Source: Verrucomicrobiaceae bacterium (GTDB lineage Bacteria; Verrucomicrobiota; Verrucomicrobiia; Verrucomicrobiales; Verrucomicrobiaceae). Taken from it: a DNA stretch of 64,000 nucleotides. The translations under genes and the position numbers were made by a program. Location of the stretch: positions 124,001 to 188,000 of the forward strand of contig JAIXYN010000021.1 of the NCBI GenBank assembly GCA_027490195.1, written 5' to 3'. Shown one piece after another: positions 1 through 8,755 of the stretch; position 1 is the first letter of the stretch, and each line of letters starts with the position of its first letter. Below the pieces are notes generated by a model. It ran no database searches, was not told the origin of the DNA, and saw only the letters and a list, made by a program, of their open reading frames with translations.

Positions 1-529
1 GCTCAAGCGCATTCGCGCGGAGCAGGCCGCCGGACATCTCGTCGCCATGACTGGTGACGGCACCAATGATGCGCCAGCTCTTGCCCAGGCTGATGTCGGT
101 GTCGCCATGAACACCGGTACGCAGGCCGCTCGTGAGGCCGGAAACATGGTCGATCTCGACAGCAATCCGACCAAGCTCATTGAGATCGTGGAGATCGGCA
201 AGCAGCTCCTCATGACACGTGGCTCGCTGACAACCTTCAGCATCGCCAAATACTTCGCCATCATCCCCGCGATGCTCATGGTCACCTTCCCGGCGATCAG
301 CCCGCTCAACATCATGGGCCTGGTTTCACCGCAGAGCGCCATCATCTTCAATGCGCTCATCATCGTCGCCTTGATCCCGCTTGCGCTGAAAGGCGTCCAG
401 TATCGTGCGGTTGGCGCGGTCGCGGTGCTCCAGCGCAATCTTCTCATCTACGGTCTCGGCGGCATCATTGTGCCTTTCATCGGCATCAAGGCCATCGACC
501 TCATCATCACCACCCTTCACCTCGCCTAA
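1..529 (+). CDS. kdpB: K+-transporting P-type ATPase subunit B, C-terminal part (start outside window)
   Basis: The frame is open from base 2, and the first 176 residues match the end of KdpB, the catalytic P-type ATPase subunit of the inner-membrane KdpFABC potassium pump. The hinge motif [11 protein letters not shown] is visible near the start, followed by the last transmembrane helices. Compared with the E. coli protein as I recall it, two short in-frame gaps are present. The TM5 segment normally reading SIANDVAKYF is SIAKYF (239-256), and the following helix, normally SAILSAVIFNAL, is SAIIFNAL (334-357). The TM5 gap removes the conserved Asp of the Asp/Lys pair (D583/K586 in E. coli). The rest of the C-terminus is well conserved. 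kdpC follows 4 bases after the stop. Confidence 0.95.
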   Translation, partial: LKRIRAEQAAGHLVAMTGDGTNDAPALAQADVGVAMNTGTQAAREAGNMVDLDSNPTKLIEIVEIGKQLLMTRGSLTTFSIAKYFAIIPAMLMVTFPAISPLNIMGLVSPQSAIIFNALIIVALIPLALKGVQYRAVGAVAVLQRNLLIYGLGGIIVPFIGIKAIDLIITTLHLA

Positions 530-533
530 TCCT

Positions 534-1121
534 ATGAAAGCTCTCTTCTCTGAAATTCGTGGAGCCATAGTATCCACTTTCGTTTTCGCCGTTGTTCTTT
601 GTGGTTTGTATCCGGTGGTTGTCTGGGGGGTTTCCCAGGTCGCCTTCAAGCACAAGGCAGACGGCAGCCTCATCGTTGACAAAGACGGCACCGTGCGCGG
701 ATCGAGCTTGCTCGGCCAGGTCTTCACGGGTGAAAAATACTTTCACAGCCGCCCCTCGGCTGCGGGTGCATTTGGCTACGATGGTGCCAATTCCAGTGGC
801 AGCAATCTAGGGCCCACCTCGCAGAAGTTGAATGATGCGATCAAGGGCCGCATCGCCGCCTATCGCACCACCGAAGGGCTCAGCGACAAAGATGCGGTGC
901 CTGCCGATGCCGCCACCGCCTCAGCCAGCGGCCTTGATCCGCACATCAGCGTGAAGAACGCCGAGCTGCAGGCCGCCCGTGTCGCTAAGGCCCGCAATCT
1001 CAGCGTCGAAAAGGTCAAAGAGCTCATCGGTGCCAGCACAACCAAGCCCGATCTCGGCTTCCTCGGCGACGCCGGCGTGAATGTATTGAAGTTGAATCTA
1101 AGTCTCGATGGCGTGAAGTAA
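534..1121 (+). CDS. kdpC: K+-transporting ATPase subunit C
   Basis: This 195-residue protein is the normal length for KdpC, the single-span periplasmic subunit that stabilises the KdpA-KdpB complex and increases ATP affinity. One N-terminal membrane segment (about residues 12-33) is followed by a periplasmic domain with the family's SAAG.GYDGANSSGSNLGPTS signature and the DPHIS motif. The ATG at 534 was chosen because it gives the family N-terminus MKALFSEIRGA; the frame stays open further upstream but only inside kdpB. It lies between kdpB and kdpD, so it belongs to the same operon. Confidence 0.96.
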   Translation: MKALFSEIRGAIVSTFVFAVVLCGLYPVVVWGVSQVAFKHKADGSLIVDKDGTVRGSSLLGQVFTGEKYFHSRPSAAGAFGYDGANSSGSNLGPTSQKLNDAIKGRIAAYRTTEGLSDKDAVPADAATASASGLDPHISVKNAELQAARVAKARNLSVEKVKELIGASTTKPDLGFLGDAGVNVLKLNLSLDGVK

Positions 1122-1133
1122 CCGACGCAGGCT

Positions 1134-3782
1134 ATGAACGACGAAAACAGACCCGATCCCGATGCGCTGCTCGCGGAGATGCAGCGTGACGAAGGTCGGG
1201 TGAAACATGGCAGGCTGTTCATCTTCCTCGGCATGTGTCCGGGCGTTGGGAAGACTTACGCCATGCTACAGGCGGGCCGGCAGCGTTCAAAGGAAGGTGT
1301 GGAGGTGCTCGTGGGCATTGTCGAAACGCATGGGCGGTATGAAACGGCTTCCCTGCTTGACGGTCTGCACGTTTTGCCGCGCAAGAAGCTCGAGCATCGC
1401 GGCTTCATGCTGGAGGAGTTTGACATTGATGCAGTCTTGCAGCAGAGGCCGGAACTGGTGCTCGTCGATGAGCTGGCACACACCAACGCTCCGAGTTCTC
1501 GCCACGCTAAGCGCTATCAGGACGTGCTGGAGCTGATCGATTCGGGCATTGACGTTTACACCACGCTCAATGTCCAGCACATCGAAAGCCAGGTGGACAT
1601 CGTGCGCCAGATCAGCGGCGTCGCTATTCAGGAAACCGTGCCCGACTCCATCCTCGAACGGGCGCATGAGATCCAGCTTATTGACCTCAGTGTCGAAAAA
1701 CTGCTGGAACGCATGGCTGATGGAAAGGTGTACCTAGGCGAGCGTGCAGAGCAGACTGTGAGCGGCTTCTTCAGAGAAGGCAATCTCACCGCGCTGCGCG
1801 AGCTGGCCCTGCGTTTCACCGCCGAGCAGGTGGACCGTGACCTTGAGGACATCCGCCGCGCCAAACGTGTTAGCAGTGCGTGGAAAACCAATGCGCGTCT
1901 CATGGTTGGCGTCGGGCCAAGCCCTTATGCCGAAAGTCTCATCCGCTGGACACGCCGTGCCGCCACAAGGCTGAACTGCCCCTGGCTTGTCGTATGGGTA
2001 GAAGGTTCGCTTGTTCTCACGCCCATCGAGCAGGAACGTCTCACCCGTTCGCTTGGGCTGGCACGCAAACTCGGAGGTGAAGTCGTCTCTGTGACCGGCG
2101 AAAACATCTCCGAAGCGCTGCTGCAGGTCGCCCGCGAACGCAACGTCTCCCAAATCGTTGTTGGCAAGCCGGAAAAGGCGGGCATGTGGAGCAAATCACT
2201 CGCAGACACACTCATTGCGGGCAGTGGTGACATTGACGTTTGCGTCGTGCGTCCTCTGGCCGCCGCAGACAAGGCACGCAACATTGTGCCGCTGCAGGAG
2301 CCGGTGTCGGATTCGCTCATTGGCGAATACAGCTGGGTCATCGTTGCGCTCTTTGCCATTGCCAGCGTGTGCTGGGGGCTGGTGTCGTTCACCGGTTACA
2401 TGTTTGTCGCACTGGTGTTTTTGCTGGCCGTGGTGATCGCCGCGCTCCGCTTCAGCCGTGGGCCGGTTCTGACGATGGCTACGTTGAGCGCCGTGTGCTG
2501 GAATTACTTTTTCATTCCACCAATTTTCACCTTCCACATCAGCAAGCCGGAGGATTGGATCATGTTTGGCATGTTCTTCATCGTGGCGCTCAGCATGGGC
2601 AGCCTCACCTCGCGCCTGCGCATGCGAGAGGTCGCCGAACGCCGCCGTTTGCGTCAGACTGATGCTCTCTTGCGCGTGACCCAGAGTGCCGCGCTCGCAG
2701 CCGAGCCGGCGAAGGGCCTTGCCGAAGCGCTGCGCACGATCAATGAACTTCTCAATGCAAACACTGCTCTTATTGTGCGCGAGCAGGATCGCTCGCTGCC
2801 GAAAGCCGCGCACAAGGCCAGCAGTTTTCAACCATCGCCCAAAGAATGGGGCGTCGTGGCCTGGAGCTATGAGAATAAGCAGTGCGCGGGTCGATACACT
2901 GACACCCTGCCCGAGTCATCCGCCACCTGGTTTCCGCTGCAAACCGCCACTGCCACGATGGGCATTCTGGGCGTGCAGTTTGATGACAGTTCGCGCCTCG
3001 ACTTCGTCACCCGGCAGATGATTGAGGCTTTCGCGCTGCAGATCGCACTCGTGTTGGAAAAGGAGCACTTCATTCAAGCCGTCAGCCACGCAGAGATGCT
3101 CTCACAGTCGGAAAAACTGCACCGCACTTTGTTGGATAGCGTTTCGCATGAGCTGAAAACGCCCATCGCTGTCATCACCGCTGCCCTGGAAGGAATGAAC
3201 GATCAGCGCAGTCCCTACCTCGCCGAGATTACCACCGCCACGCAACGGCTGCAGCGCGTGGTAGACAGCCTGCTGCAAATGACCCGACTCGAATCAGACG
3301 TGCTCAAACCTAGCCTCGACTGGTGTGATGTGCGGGATGTCGTCTCCGCTGCTCAGCGTGCTGTCGGTCTGCCACTGGAGACGCACGAGATGAAGCTTCG
3401 ACTTGCCGATGATTTCCCACTGCTGAAGCTGGATCACGCCCTGCTAACCCAGGCTGTCGCCAACATCCTGCACAATGCCTCCATTTACACTCCTTCAGGC
3501 ACTTCAATCGACATCAGCGCCACGTTGCATGACCAGCAACTACGTTTGATCATTCGCGATCATGGCCCCGGCCTGCCCACCGGAGCGGAACGCCGCGTTT
3601 TTGAAAAGTTCTACCGCGTCCAGGGATCACCGGCAGGCGGTACCGGCCTCGGACTGGCTATCGCACTTGGCTTTGTACAGGCGCAGGGAGGAGAGATCAG
3701 CGCGCGGAATCATCCAGACGGAGGTGCGGAGTTTGTGATCGAGATCAATCGAGTGCCCACTTTCGTCCCACCTCTCAAATGA
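1134..3782 (+). CDS. kdpD: Full-length osmosensitive K+ channel histidine kinase
   Basis: This 882-residue sensor kinase has the complete KdpD architecture (about 894 residues in E. coli). It starts with an N-terminal KdpD domain with Walker A GMCPGVGKT (33-41), followed by a Usp-like domain (about 250-370). Next come four membrane helices of the DUF4118 type (about 390-490) and a GAF-like linker (about 520-640). It ends with HisKA, whose phospho-acceptor is H672 in DSVSHELKTP, and a HATPase_c domain with DHGPGLP and GGTGLGLA. KdpD autophosphorylates under potassium limitation and passes the phosphate to KdpE. It overlaps kdpE by four bases (ATGA), implying coupled translation. Confidence 0.97.
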   Translation: MNDENRPDPDALLAEMQRDEGRVKHGRLFIFLGMCPGVGKTYAMLQAGRQRSKEGVEVLVGIVETHGRYETASLLDGLHVLPRKKLEHRGFMLEEFDIDAVLQQRPELVLVDELAHTNAPSSRHAKRYQDVLELIDSGIDVYTTLNVQHIESQVDIVRQISGVAIQETVPDSILERAHEIQLIDLSVEKLLERMADGKVYLGERAEQTVSGFFREGNLTALRELALRFTAEQVDRDLEDIRRAKRVSSAWKTNARLMVGVGPSPYAESLIRWTRRAATRLNCPWLVVWVEGSLVLTPIEQERLTRSLGLARKLGGEVVSVTGENISEALLQVARERNVSQIVVGKPEKAGMWSKSLADTLIAGSGDIDVCVVRPLAAADKARNIVPLQEPVSDSLIGEYSWVIVALFAIASVCWGLVSFTGYMFVALVFLLAVVIAALRFSRGPVLTMATLSAVCWNYFFIPPIFTFHISKPEDWIMFGMFFIVALSMGSLTSRLRMREVAERRRLRQTDALLRVTQSAALAAEPAKGLAEALRTINELLNANTALIVREQDRSLPKAAHKASSFQPSPKEWGVVAWSYENKQCAGRYTDTLPESSATWFPLQTATATMGILGVQFDDSSRLDFVTRQMIEAFALQIALVLEKEHFIQAVSHAEMLSQSEKLHRTLLDSVSHELKTPIAVITAALEGMNDQRSPYLAEITTATQRLQRVVDSLLQMTRLESDVLKPSLDWCDVRDVVSAAQRAVGLPLETHEMKLRLADDFPLLKLDHALLTQAVANILHNASIYTPSGTSIDISATLHDQQLRLIIRDHGPGLPTGAERRVFEKFYRVQGSPAGGTGLGLAIALGFVQAQGGEISARNHPDGGAEFVIEINRVPTFVPPLK

Positions 3783-4441
3783 CCGCTCTGATCATCGACG
3801 ACGAAATCCAGATCCGCCGCCTGTTGCGCATGGCCTTGGAGTCGAAGGGCTACACCGTGAGAGATGCTGAAATTGGCCAGATGGGCTTGCAGGAGGCCGT
3901 CTTTCATAAACCCGATGTTATCCTGCTCGATCTCGGTCTGCCTGACATGGATGGGGTCGAGGTGCTGAAACGGCTCAGGGAGTGGAGCACTGTCCCCGTG
4001 CTCATTCTCAGCGTACGTGATCAGGAAGCCGTTAAACTCGCCGCCTTCGATGCCGGAGCGGACGATTACGTTTCCAAACCCTTCAGCACGGCTGAGCTTA
4101 TCGCACGGCTTACCGCCATCCAGCGTCGTCAAGGATGCCATGAGGCAGCCAATCTCCAGCTTGGCCCGCTCGTTCTCGATCCCGCGCATCACGAGGCATC
4201 CCTGAATGGACAGCCTCTCAAGCTCACACCCACCGAATATGCGCTGCTCGCGCAACTCGTGCGCCACGCCGGCAAAGTCGTCACTTTGAAGCAGCTTCTA
4301 CGTGCGGTCTGGGGACCGCAGGCGGAAGAGCAGAGTCATTATTTGCGTGTGTATGCCAATCACTTGCGCAAAAAGCTCGAAGGCTCCGCTTTGGAGATCA
4401 AAAATGAGCCGGGAATTGGCTATCGTCTGGACCAGAGATGA
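3779..4441 (+). CDS. kdpE: KdpE response regulator (OmpR family), first copy
   Basis: This 220-residue protein has a receiver domain with acidic pair D7/D8, phospho-acceptor D51 in LLDLGLPD and K100 in VSKPF. It is followed by a C-terminal winged helix ending in the family's NEPGIGYRL motif. In the family, phosphorylated KdpE activates kdp transcription. The start codon overlaps the stop of the full-length kdpD, so this is that kinase's cognate partner. Confidence 0.96.
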   Translation: MTALIIDDEIQIRRLLRMALESKGYTVRDAEIGQMGLQEAVFHKPDVILLDLGLPDMDGVEVLKRLREWSTVPVLILSVRDQEAVKLAAFDAGADDYVSKPFSTAELIARLTAIQRRQGCHEAANLQLGPLVLDPAHHEASLNGQPLKLTPTEYALLAQLVRHAGKVVTLKQLLRAVWGPQAEEQSHYLRVYANHLRKKLEGSALEIKNEPGIGYRLDQR

Positions 4442-4534
4442 GCGTTGCTTTTACACTTTCTTAACACCACGAGTGCGGCTGTTTACTGGCAGGCGCTTCA
4501 TTTGCAGTGAAGGTGGCACAAATCCAGACCATAC

Positions 4535-5644
4535 ATGACAGACGCCGAGAGTCCCACTGCCCACCCATCCTCCACGCCAGTTTCTCTGGCGGAAGTGGGG
4601 CAGTATAGCTGCGGTCTCACCCTGGTGTTTGTGCTGGCTTCTACCTGCTGGGTGCTGCTGCCCTACACGGGGGATCTTTTTGTAGCTCTGGTCTTTCTGA
4701 TGGCCATCGTGCTCGCTGGCACTTGGTGGAACCGTGGTCCGGTGCTGATGATGGCAGTGGTCAGCGCCCTGGTGTGGAATTACTTTTTCATCCCGCCGCA
4801 GTTCACCCTGCACATCGACAAGCCGCAGGACATGGTCATGTTCAGCCTCTTCTTCATCGTGGCGCTGAGCATGGGGCATCTCATCACGCGGTTGCGTGCA
4901 CGCGAGGCCACACTGGCCCAGCATCATCAGGAGCGTGAGAACCTGCTGGAGTTAAAGCACCGCGCAGAACTGCTCGCAGAGTCCGAGCGCCTGCACCGCA
5001 CTCTGTTGGACAGTGTCGCGCATGAACTGAAAACCCCCATCGCGATCATCCGCACCGCCTTGGACGGCTTGGGTCAGGGGAACCCCTATGCTCACGAGAT
5101 CGAGACTGCGAACCGCCGCCTGCAGCGTATCGTCGAAAGCTTTCTGGAGATGTCACGGGTGGAATCTGAAGTGCTGGAGCCGCAGCCCGACTGGTGTGAG
5201 ATCGGCGATGTGGTGCACGCCGCCACCAAACCGATCCAGCAGGAACTGGCCGCCTACACTTTGCGAATCGCAGGTGCTACAGAGCTTCCATTGCTCAGGC
5301 TCGACCTCCGCCTTCTCGCGCAGGTGCTTGGCAATCTGCTACACAATGCCACGCGGTATGCTCCTGCGGGCACTGAAATCCAAATCCAGGCATCTCTGTT
5401 TGATGGAAGCTTGGAACTTCGGGTGCGCGACCACGGCCCCGGCCTTCCTCTGGGAGCTGAAGAGCAGCTGTTTGAAAAATTTTACCGAGCTCCCGATTCA
5501 CCCGCTGGCGGCACCGGTTTGGGGCTCGCCATCGCACGCGGCTTGATGCGGGCGATGAAAGGTGACATTGAAGCGCACACTCATCCTGAAGGCGGTGCGG
5601 AATTCGTGCTGCACCTTCCGGTGAAAACACGCAGCGCCGCATGA
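4535..5644 (+). CDS. Short KdpD-like histidine kinase lacking the N-terminal KdpD and Usp domains
   Basis: This 369-residue protein corresponds to only the C-terminal half of KdpD. It has DUF4118-type membrane helices (about 25-115), a short coiled linker in place of the GAF-like region, HisKA with H163 in DSVAHELKTP, and HATPase_c with DHGPGLP and GGTGLGLA. It is closely similar to the upstream KdpD over the shared part, including the NYFFIPP loop, so it looks like a duplication product that lost the ATP-binding/Usp sensory half. Catalytic residues are intact. It overlaps the second kdpE by four bases. What it senses, and whether it cross-talks with the first pair, cannot be read from the sequence. 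Confidence 0.9.
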   Translation: MTDAESPTAHPSSTPVSLAEVGQYSCGLTLVFVLASTCWVLLPYTGDLFVALVFLMAIVLAGTWWNRGPVLMMAVVSALVWNYFFIPPQFTLHIDKPQDMVMFSLFFIVALSMGHLITRLRAREATLAQHHQERENLLELKHRAELLAESERLHRTLLDSVAHELKTPIAIIRTALDGLGQGNPYAHEIETANRRLQRIVESFLEMSRVESEVLEPQPDWCEIGDVVHAATKPIQQELAAYTLRIAGATELPLLRLDLRLLAQVLGNLLHNATRYAPAGTEIQIQASLFDGSLELRVRDHGPGLPLGAEEQLFEKFYRAPDSPAGGTGLGLAIARGLMRAMKGDIEAHTHPEGGAEFVLHLPVKTRSAA

Positions 5645-6306
5645 GTAAAGCCCTCATCATTGACGACGAACAGCAGATGCGCCGCCTGCTGTGCATGGTG
5701 CTGGAGTCACGCGGCTACGAGGTCTGCGAAGCTGCCGATGGCCAACTGGGCCTGCAGGAGGCTGCGTTTCATCGTCCCGATGTGGTGCTGCTCGATCTCG
5801 GGCTTCCCGGCATGAACGGCATCGAGGTGCTGAAGCGGCTGCGTGAGTGGAGCGATGTGCCTGTGCTCATTCTCAGCGTGCGTGATCAGGAAGCCATCAA
5901 GGTTGAGGCTCTGGAAAATGGCGCGGACGATTATGTCACGAAACCCTTCGGCACTGCTGAACTGCTCGCCCGCCTCACGGTCATTCAGCGCCGCCGTTTC
6001 ACGCGCCAGAGCGCCGAAATTGTCGTTGGTGCCTTGAAGCTGGACCTGCTGCATCATGAGGCTTTGCTGGATGACGCACCGATCAAGCTCACACCGACCG
6101 AATTCGCGCTCCTCAAGGTGCTGGCTGAGTACGCGGGGCGCATTGTCACGCAGAATCAGATCATCAAGCAAGTTTGGGCCGGCCAGACCAGTGATCCGAG
6201 CGAAGGCCTGCGTGTGCACATCAATCACCTGCGTAAAAAACTCGGCGAAACCGGCCCGCGCATCGTTAACGAGCCGGGCATCGGCTACCGCTTGGAAGAG
6301 GCTTGA
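5641..6306 (+). CDS. KdpE-like response regulator, second copy
   Basis: This 221-residue OmpR-family regulator is closely similar to the first KdpE (shared RLREWS, LILSVRDQEA and NEPGIGYRL blocks). It has D52 as the predicted phospho-acceptor and K101 in VTKPF. It is translationally coupled to the short KdpD-like kinase. The effector helix region differs from the first copy, so DNA specificity may have diverged. It is the last gene of the kdp cluster. Confidence 0.93.
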   Translation: MSKALIIDDEQQMRRLLCMVLESRGYEVCEAADGQLGLQEAAFHRPDVVLLDLGLPGMNGIEVLKRLREWSDVPVLILSVRDQEAIKVEALENGADDYVTKPFGTAELLARLTVIQRRRFTRQSAEIVVGALKLDLLHHEALLDDAPIKLTPTEFALLKVLAEYAGRIVTQNQIIKQVWAGQTSDPSEGLRVHINHLRKKLGETGPRIVNEPGIGYRLEEA

Positions 6307-6386
6307 TGCTGCTTCCATCATGCGGTGATCAAGCCTGGGCATGAATTCATGCTTTCCGTCCTGGAGCTGCTGTGATTAATGGCGGC

Positions 6387-7628
6387 ATGTCTTTATCTGT
6401 CACTAACACTGATTCCTCCGCAGCAACTCGCCTTGCCTGGATGATGGTGGCATTGCTCATGCCCGTAGCCATCCTCAATTACCTTGATCGTCAGATGCTG
6501 GCTACAATGAAAGCGTCAATGGTTGCTGACATTCCAAGTATCGCAAACAAGGCAGACTGGGGCATCGTGCTCGGTTCCTTCAAATGGGTGTATGCAATTC
6601 TGAGTCCGGTGGGGGGCTACATCGCGGATCGTTTCAGCCGCAGACATGTTATCGCCTTCAGCTTGTTTGCATGGTCAGCCGTGACATGGTGGACAGGGCA
6701 TGTGGCAAGCTTTAATGAACTTGTTGCCGCTCGTGCACTCATGGGAGTGAGTGAGGCATTTTATATCCCAGCGGCATTGGCACTGATCGCCGACTTTCAT
6801 ATCGGTGGTACGCGCTCGCGAGCGGTGGGCATGCATCAAACAGGCATCTATATGGGTCTCATACTGGGTGGGTTCGCCGGTTATGCAGCAGAATCACCCA
6901 CTCTGGGATGGCATTGGGCGTTTAGCTCCGCGGGCATCCTCGGCATTGTGTATTCACTGCCATTGCTAATGCTACTGCGTAATCCACCGCGATCAGCCAC
7001 GAATGGTGCGTCTTCAGCATCTCCGCTTGAAGCTTTGGGCAGCCTCCTGAACAACCGTAACTTTATCTTACTTGTGCTCTACTTTACTCTGCCAGCGATT
7101 GCGGGTTGGGTGGTTAAAGACTGGATGCCTGAGGTCGTGCGTGAGCGTTACGGTCTCAGCCAGGGAGATGCAGGATTTGCTGCAGTGCTTTCTGTGCAAG
7201 TGGCCAGTATTCTCGGCAGTCTCATGGGTGGTTTCCTCGCCGACAAATGGATGCAAAAATCCCCACGCGGCCGGATTTACGCCAGCGCTGTCGGCATGCT
7301 GTTGTTTCTTCCGGCGCTTATAGGTGTGGGCCGGTCGGAAACACTTTTTTTTGCGATTTCATTCCTGGTCATGTTTGGCATCGGCTGGGGATTCTTTGAC
7401 ACGAACAACATGCCAATTCTCAGCCAGATCGTGGGCTCCCATCAACGGGCCACCGGTTACGGGCTCATGAATCTCGTCAGCATCAGTATTGGCGGCTTCG
7501 CAGATTGGAGTTTTGGCCATCTTCGCGATCAGAAAGTCGCTCACAGTATAATATTCGATTCCTTTGCTGGCATTGCTTTGTTGTCGGTCTTCCTCGTTCT
7601 TCTGATCCGTCCAAGACCAGGAACGTGA
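6387..7628 (+). CDS. MFS transporter (hexuronate/organic anion symporter type)
   Basis: This integral membrane protein of about 413 residues has twelve predicted helices. The NYLDRQML sequence in helix 1 and the cytoplasmic loop DRFSRRHV after helix 2 are typical of the anion:cation symporter branch of the major facilitator superfamily. The substrate is not evident. An in-frame GTG at 6372 with a GGAG five bases upstream would add five residues (VINGG), and I cannot decide between the starts. It is convergent with the downstream cysteine desulfurase gene, with five bases between them. Confidence 0.85.
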   Translation: MSLSVTNTDSSAATRLAWMMVALLMPVAILNYLDRQMLATMKASMVADIPSIANKADWGIVLGSFKWVYAILSPVGGYIADRFSRRHVIAFSLFAWSAVTWWTGHVASFNELVAARALMGVSEAFYIPAALALIADFHIGGTRSRAVGMHQTGIYMGLILGGFAGYAAESPTLGWHWAFSSAGILGIVYSLPLLMLLRNPPRSATNGASSASPLEALGSLLNNRNFILLVLYFTLPAIAGWVVKDWMPEVVRERYGLSQGDAGFAAVLSVQVASILGSLMGGFLADKWMQKSPRGRIYASAVGMLLFLPALIGVGRSETLFFAISFLVMFGIGWGFFDTNNMPILSQIVGSHQRATGYGLMNLVSISIGGFADWSFGHLRDQKVAHSIIFDSFAGIALLSVFLVLLIRPRPGT

Positions 7629-7633
7629 GGTTC

Positions 7634-8755
7634 CTACTGCGGTTTGCCGCCACGGTTCAGTTCCTCAAACACTTCGACGAACGCAGCAGCGAGCGCCTGC
7701 CAGTCTGCCGCTGGCGTCTCCCAGCCGCTGCTGATGCGCACCACGCGCTTCAGTTCTTCCACGCTGGCACCCAGTGCGGTTACCACGACAGAAGAACCCT
7801 CCTTGCCCGTACTGCAGGCAGATCCCGTGGAGATGCTGAAACCTCTCCGCGACAGCCGCGTGAGCCATTTCAGGTTGTCATGCTCCGGCATAACCATGAG
7901 CACAGTGTTCCAAAGTCGTGGCGCAGATTCGCTGATCACGCGCAGTGATTCGAATCGCGCACGCATCTCAGTGATGAAGCCATCACGCAGTTTGCTTTGT
8001 TTGTCCTCGATTTCGTTTAAAGTCGGCGTGATAGCCTCTAAAGCTGCCACCATGGCCTCAATAGCCGGATAGTTCTCGGTGCCCGCACGCCGTCCTTGTT
8101 CCTGCGGGCCGCCACGGATGAAGCCGAGTCGCGAATCCTCTTTGGGCAGAACTAGGAATCCGCAGCCCTTGCTGCCACCAAATTTGTGCGCGCTGCCGGT
8201 GATGAAATCGCAAACACCGAGGTTCGAAGCTTCAAGCTTGCCGAGCCATTGCGCGGCATCCGTGTGAAACCAAACCCCATGCTCACGGCAGATCGCAGCC
8301 AGTTTGCTCCAGGGCTGCAAGGCACCGCTTTCGTTGTTCGCCGCCATCACTGAGACAAGTGAGGGACGTTTCGAAGTGATGAGCCGCTTCAGGTCTTCAG
8401 CCTCAACCAAGCCAGCCGCATTCACCGGCAGCTCCACAACGTTGCGGCCACGTGCAGCTTCGCGCACACTAGGGTGCTCGATAGCGGAGATCAAAACGAC
8501 GGCGTCAGCGGGCAGCGAGGCAAACAAAGCGTTGTTCGACTCCGTGGCACCCGAGGTGAATACGATGCGTTCGGCATCCGCGCCAATCAGCGTGCCCAGT
8601 CGTTCACGTGCCGATTCAAGCTGCTGGCTCGCCATTCCGGCATCGCGATACAGGCTCGAAGGATTGTGCCAGTGCTTCTCGCTGGCCCGCAGCCACGCAT
8701 CACGTGCGGCGTGGTGCAGCGGCGTGGTGGCGTTGTGATCAAAGTAACCCTTCAT
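7634..8755 (-). CDS. Cysteine desulfurase (NifS/IscS-like, class V aminotransferase)
   Basis: This 373-residue PLP enzyme starts with the family hallmark YFDHNATTPLH. It carries the PLP-binding lysine in SAHKFGGSKG and the active-site cysteine in STGSACSTGKEGSS. It removes sulfur from cysteine as an enzyme-bound persulfide. The ATG overlaps the fdhD stop by four bases, so the two are translated together. FdhD is known to receive sulfur from a desulfurase (IscS in E. coli) and to sulfurate the molybdenum cofactor of formate dehydrogenase, so a dedicated donor is inferred. No isc/suf scaffold genes are nearby. Confidence 0.93.
   Translation of the reverse strand: MKGYFDHNATTPLHHAARDAWLRASEKHWHNPSSLYRDAGMASQQLESARERLGTLIGADAERIVFTSGATESNNALFASLPADAVVLISAIEHPSVREAARGRNVVELPVNAAGLVEAEDLKRLITSKRPSLVSVMAANNESGALQPWSKLAAICREHGVWFHTDAAQWLGKLEASNLGVCDFITGSAHKFGGSKGCGFLVLPKEDSRLGFIRGGPQEQGRRAGTENYPAIEAMVAALEAITPTLNEIEDKQSKLRDGFITEMRARFESLRVISESAPRLWNTVLMVMPEHDNLKWLTRLSRRGFSISTGSACSTGKEGSSVVVTALGASVEELKRVVRISSGWETPAADWQALAAAFVEVFEELNRGGKPQ

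Noticed and set aside
2196-2831. Long minus-strand open frame inside kdpD
   Set aside because: It is a shadow of the high-GC kdpD coding frame with no recognisable protein motif.
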